Assembly: GCA_017987615.1 (NCBI GenBank)
Contig: JAGNTI010000059.1
Coordinates: 1-7,646 of the forward strand
DNA: 7,646 nt
DNA from: Sediminibacterium sp.
GTDB lineage: Bacteria; Bacteroidota; Bacteroidia; Chitinophagales; Chitinophagaceae
Reading direction: 5' to 3'
Shown: positions 6,625-7,646 of the stretch, piece after piece
Layout of the letters: each line of letters begins with the position of its first letter
How positions within the stretch are numbered: position 1 is the stretch's first letter
Made by a program: the position numbers and the translations under genes
Notes under the pieces: generated by a model
Database searches by the model: none
Seen by the model: the letters and a program-made list of their open reading frames with translations, nothing else
What the model was told of the DNA's origin: nothing

Positions 6625-6660
6625 GCCCTTTTAAGGGGCAATGTGGAGGCTTAAAAGCCT
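6625..6660. repeat. Two small inverted repeats in the ubiE-rsgA divergent spacer
   Basis: CCCTT-TT-AAGGG spans 6626-6637, with an alternative GCCC/GGGC pairing at 6625-6628 and 6636-6639. AGGCTT-AA-AAGCCT spans 6647-6660 with perfect 6-bp arms. Both lie between the divergent start codons, about 12-46 bp upstream of the ubiE -7 element, where an operator could sit. The loops are too short for strong hairpins, and neither has a U-tract that would suggest a terminator. Confidence 0.4.
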
Positions 6661-6727
6661 AAATACCTCGTTAATGTTTCGCAAAAATTCTTTTTAATCC
6701 AATTCACTCCCAATTAAAGTGCGGCCG

Positions 6728-6735
6728 TATCTTCG
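6728..6735 (+). promoter_or_regulatory. Candidate -7 element TATCTTCG for rsgA
   Basis: TATCTTCG differs from the octamer before ubiE and the CoA-binding gene at a single base. It ends nine bases before the rsgA ATG at 6745, which would leave a leader of only about four nucleotides. No TTG lies at a suitable -33 distance. The repeated placement in three genes raises confidence above what the single site deserves. Confidence 0.35.
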
Positions 6736-6744
6736 TTCAAGCAA

Positions 6745-7646
6745 ATGAAAGCAAGAATTTACAAGTCTACGGGTAGTTGGTATGTGGCCAAAGCGGAAAC
6801 GGGCAAAATGTACAATGCACGTATTAAGGGGGTGTTTAAAATTGGCGGACTTACCTCTACCAATCCTATTGCGGTAGGTGATGAAGTAGAGATGCAAATT
6901 GAAGACGTGTTAGAAGAATCCGCCATGATTGACACCATTTGTGACCGTAAAAATTATGTTGCGCGGGTATCACCACACAACAAACACCAGCACCATATTA
7001 TTGCTGCCAATCTCGATCAGAGCTTATTATTTGCCACCCTAAAAGATCCAAAAACATCACAAGGTTTTATAGACCGTTTTTTGATTTCTTGCGAAGCCTA
7101 TCATATTCCAGCTATTATTGTTTTTAATAAATCTGATTTATACAAACAAAAAGAGTTGGATCATTTTGCGCACCTACAAAAAATTTATTCCAGCATCGGT
7201 TATCAAGTAATGCTATGTAGTGTCGAAAAAAATACAGGCGTTGCAGAAATTGCTGCACTGTTAGATGGTAAAATAACACTCCTAAGTGGACATAGTGGTG
7301 TGGGAAAATCTACCTTTATCAATTCAGTATTTCCAACACTCGAATTACGTACACAAGAAGTAAGTGGTTGGAGTGGAAAAGGCATGCATACCACCACTTT
7401 TGCAGAAATGTTTGACCTGCCTACAAGTGGCGCTATCATTGACACGCCGGGCATTAGAGAGTTAGGACTTGTAGATATTTCTAAACAGGAATTGGCACAT
7501 TATTTTCCTGAAATGCGCGCCCAAATGGGGAACTGTCATTTTAATAATTGCATGCACATCGAAGAACCTGGATGCGCTGTTAAAAGTGCGCTCGAAGAAG
7601 GAAAAATTGCCGCTGATAGATACGTGAGTTATCTTAATATTTTAAC
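6745..7646 (+). CDS. rsgA: Ribosome small-subunit-dependent GTPase RsgA, nearly complete
   Basis: The frame opens at ATG 6745 and runs 300 codons off the right edge, so probably only a few residues are missing (family about 300-320). RsgA (YjeQ/YloQ) is a GTPase that checks late 30S subunit maturation in the cytoplasm. An N-terminal OB-fold covers roughly residues 1-70 (VGDEVEM, 44-50). The GTPase motifs come in the circularly permuted order that defines the family: G4 NKSD (128-131), a G5-like CSVEKNTG (158-165), G1 P-loop GHSGVGKST (182-190), G2 GKGMHTTT (211-218) and G3 DTPG (233-236). A zinc-binding region has Cys264, Cys269, His271 and Cys277, followed by CAVKSALEEGKI (277-288). It is divergent from ubiE across a 144-bp spacer. 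All key residues are intact. Confidence 0.95.
   Translation, partial: MKARIYKSTGSWYVAKAETGKMYNARIKGVFKIGGLTSTNPIAVGDEVEMQIEDVLEESAMIDTICDRKNYVARVSPHNKHQHHIIAANLDQSLLFATLKDPKTSQGFIDRFLISCEAYHIPAIIVFNKSDLYKQKELDHFAHLQKIYSSIGYQVMLCSVEKNTGVAEIAALLDGKITLLSGHSGVGKSTFINSVFPTLELRTQEVSGWSGKGMHTTTFAEMFDLPTSGAIIDTPGIRELGLVDISKQELAHYFPEMRAQMGNCHFNNCMHIEEPGCAVKSALEEGKIAADRYVSYLNIL

Noticed and set aside
6694..6897. Minus-strand open frame of 67 codons overlapping the start of rsgA
   Set aside because: Most of it is antisense to the rsgA OB-fold; it has no family features and no promoter match.
7203..7454. Minus-strand open frame of 83 codons inside rsgA
   Set aside because: It is antisense to the P-loop and DTPG region of a clear GTPase gene, so a shadow of coding sequence.

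Overview
The window looks like ordinary chromosomal DNA from a member of the phylum Bacteroidota, probably near the Chitinophagaceae (class Chitinophagia). Three things point there. A PorT-like type IX secretion barrel follows a menaquinone-type UbiE methyltransferase. Several genes lack Shine-Dalgarno sequences but have Bacteroidota-type -7 elements (TAnnTTTG). A Lys/Ala/Pro-rich histone H1-like gene lies at the left edge. The family-level placement is an inference from protein style and was not tested by any search.

Layout. Positions 1-276 (minus strand) hold the N-terminal 92 codons of the H1-like protein, built on a 57-bp tandem repeat and running off the left edge. A 140-bp divergent spacer separates it from a plus-strand CoA-binding-fold protein (417-797). 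That gene converges, with only 19 bp between the stop codons, on a five-gene minus-strand cluster. Read in the direction of transcription the cluster is ubiE (6600-5857), porT-like (5884-5162, overlapping ubiE by 28 bp), class I-type dihydroorotase (5126-3783), a short MutS-family ATPase (3779-2466, 3 bp after the dihydroorotase) and the YifB/ComM AAA+ ATPase (2370-817, 95 bp further on). A second divergent spacer (6601-6744) leads to plus-strand rsgA (6745 to beyond the right edge). No gene-free stretch exceeds 150 bp. I saw no tRNA, rRNA, CRISPR array, insertion sequence or phage gene.

How the genes fit together. The minus-strand cluster looks like a housekeeping operon joining quinone biosynthesis, outer-membrane secretion, pyrimidine synthesis, a MutS-type ATPase and a competence/recombination-associated ATPase. 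The gene order suggests co-transcription rather than one pathway. rsgA serves 30S ribosome maturation and the H1-like protein probably coats DNA.

No clearly new system is visible. The points most worth a second look are: TATCTTTG elements so close to the start codons of two genes that the mRNAs should be leaderless or nearly so, which also moves the ubiE start inward by six codons; a His-to-Gln change in the HxH metal motif of the dihydroorotase; a stand-alone MutS core ATPase coupled to a pyrimidine gene; and the near-perfect low-complexity repeat in the H1-like gene, in which every visible lysine codon is AAA.
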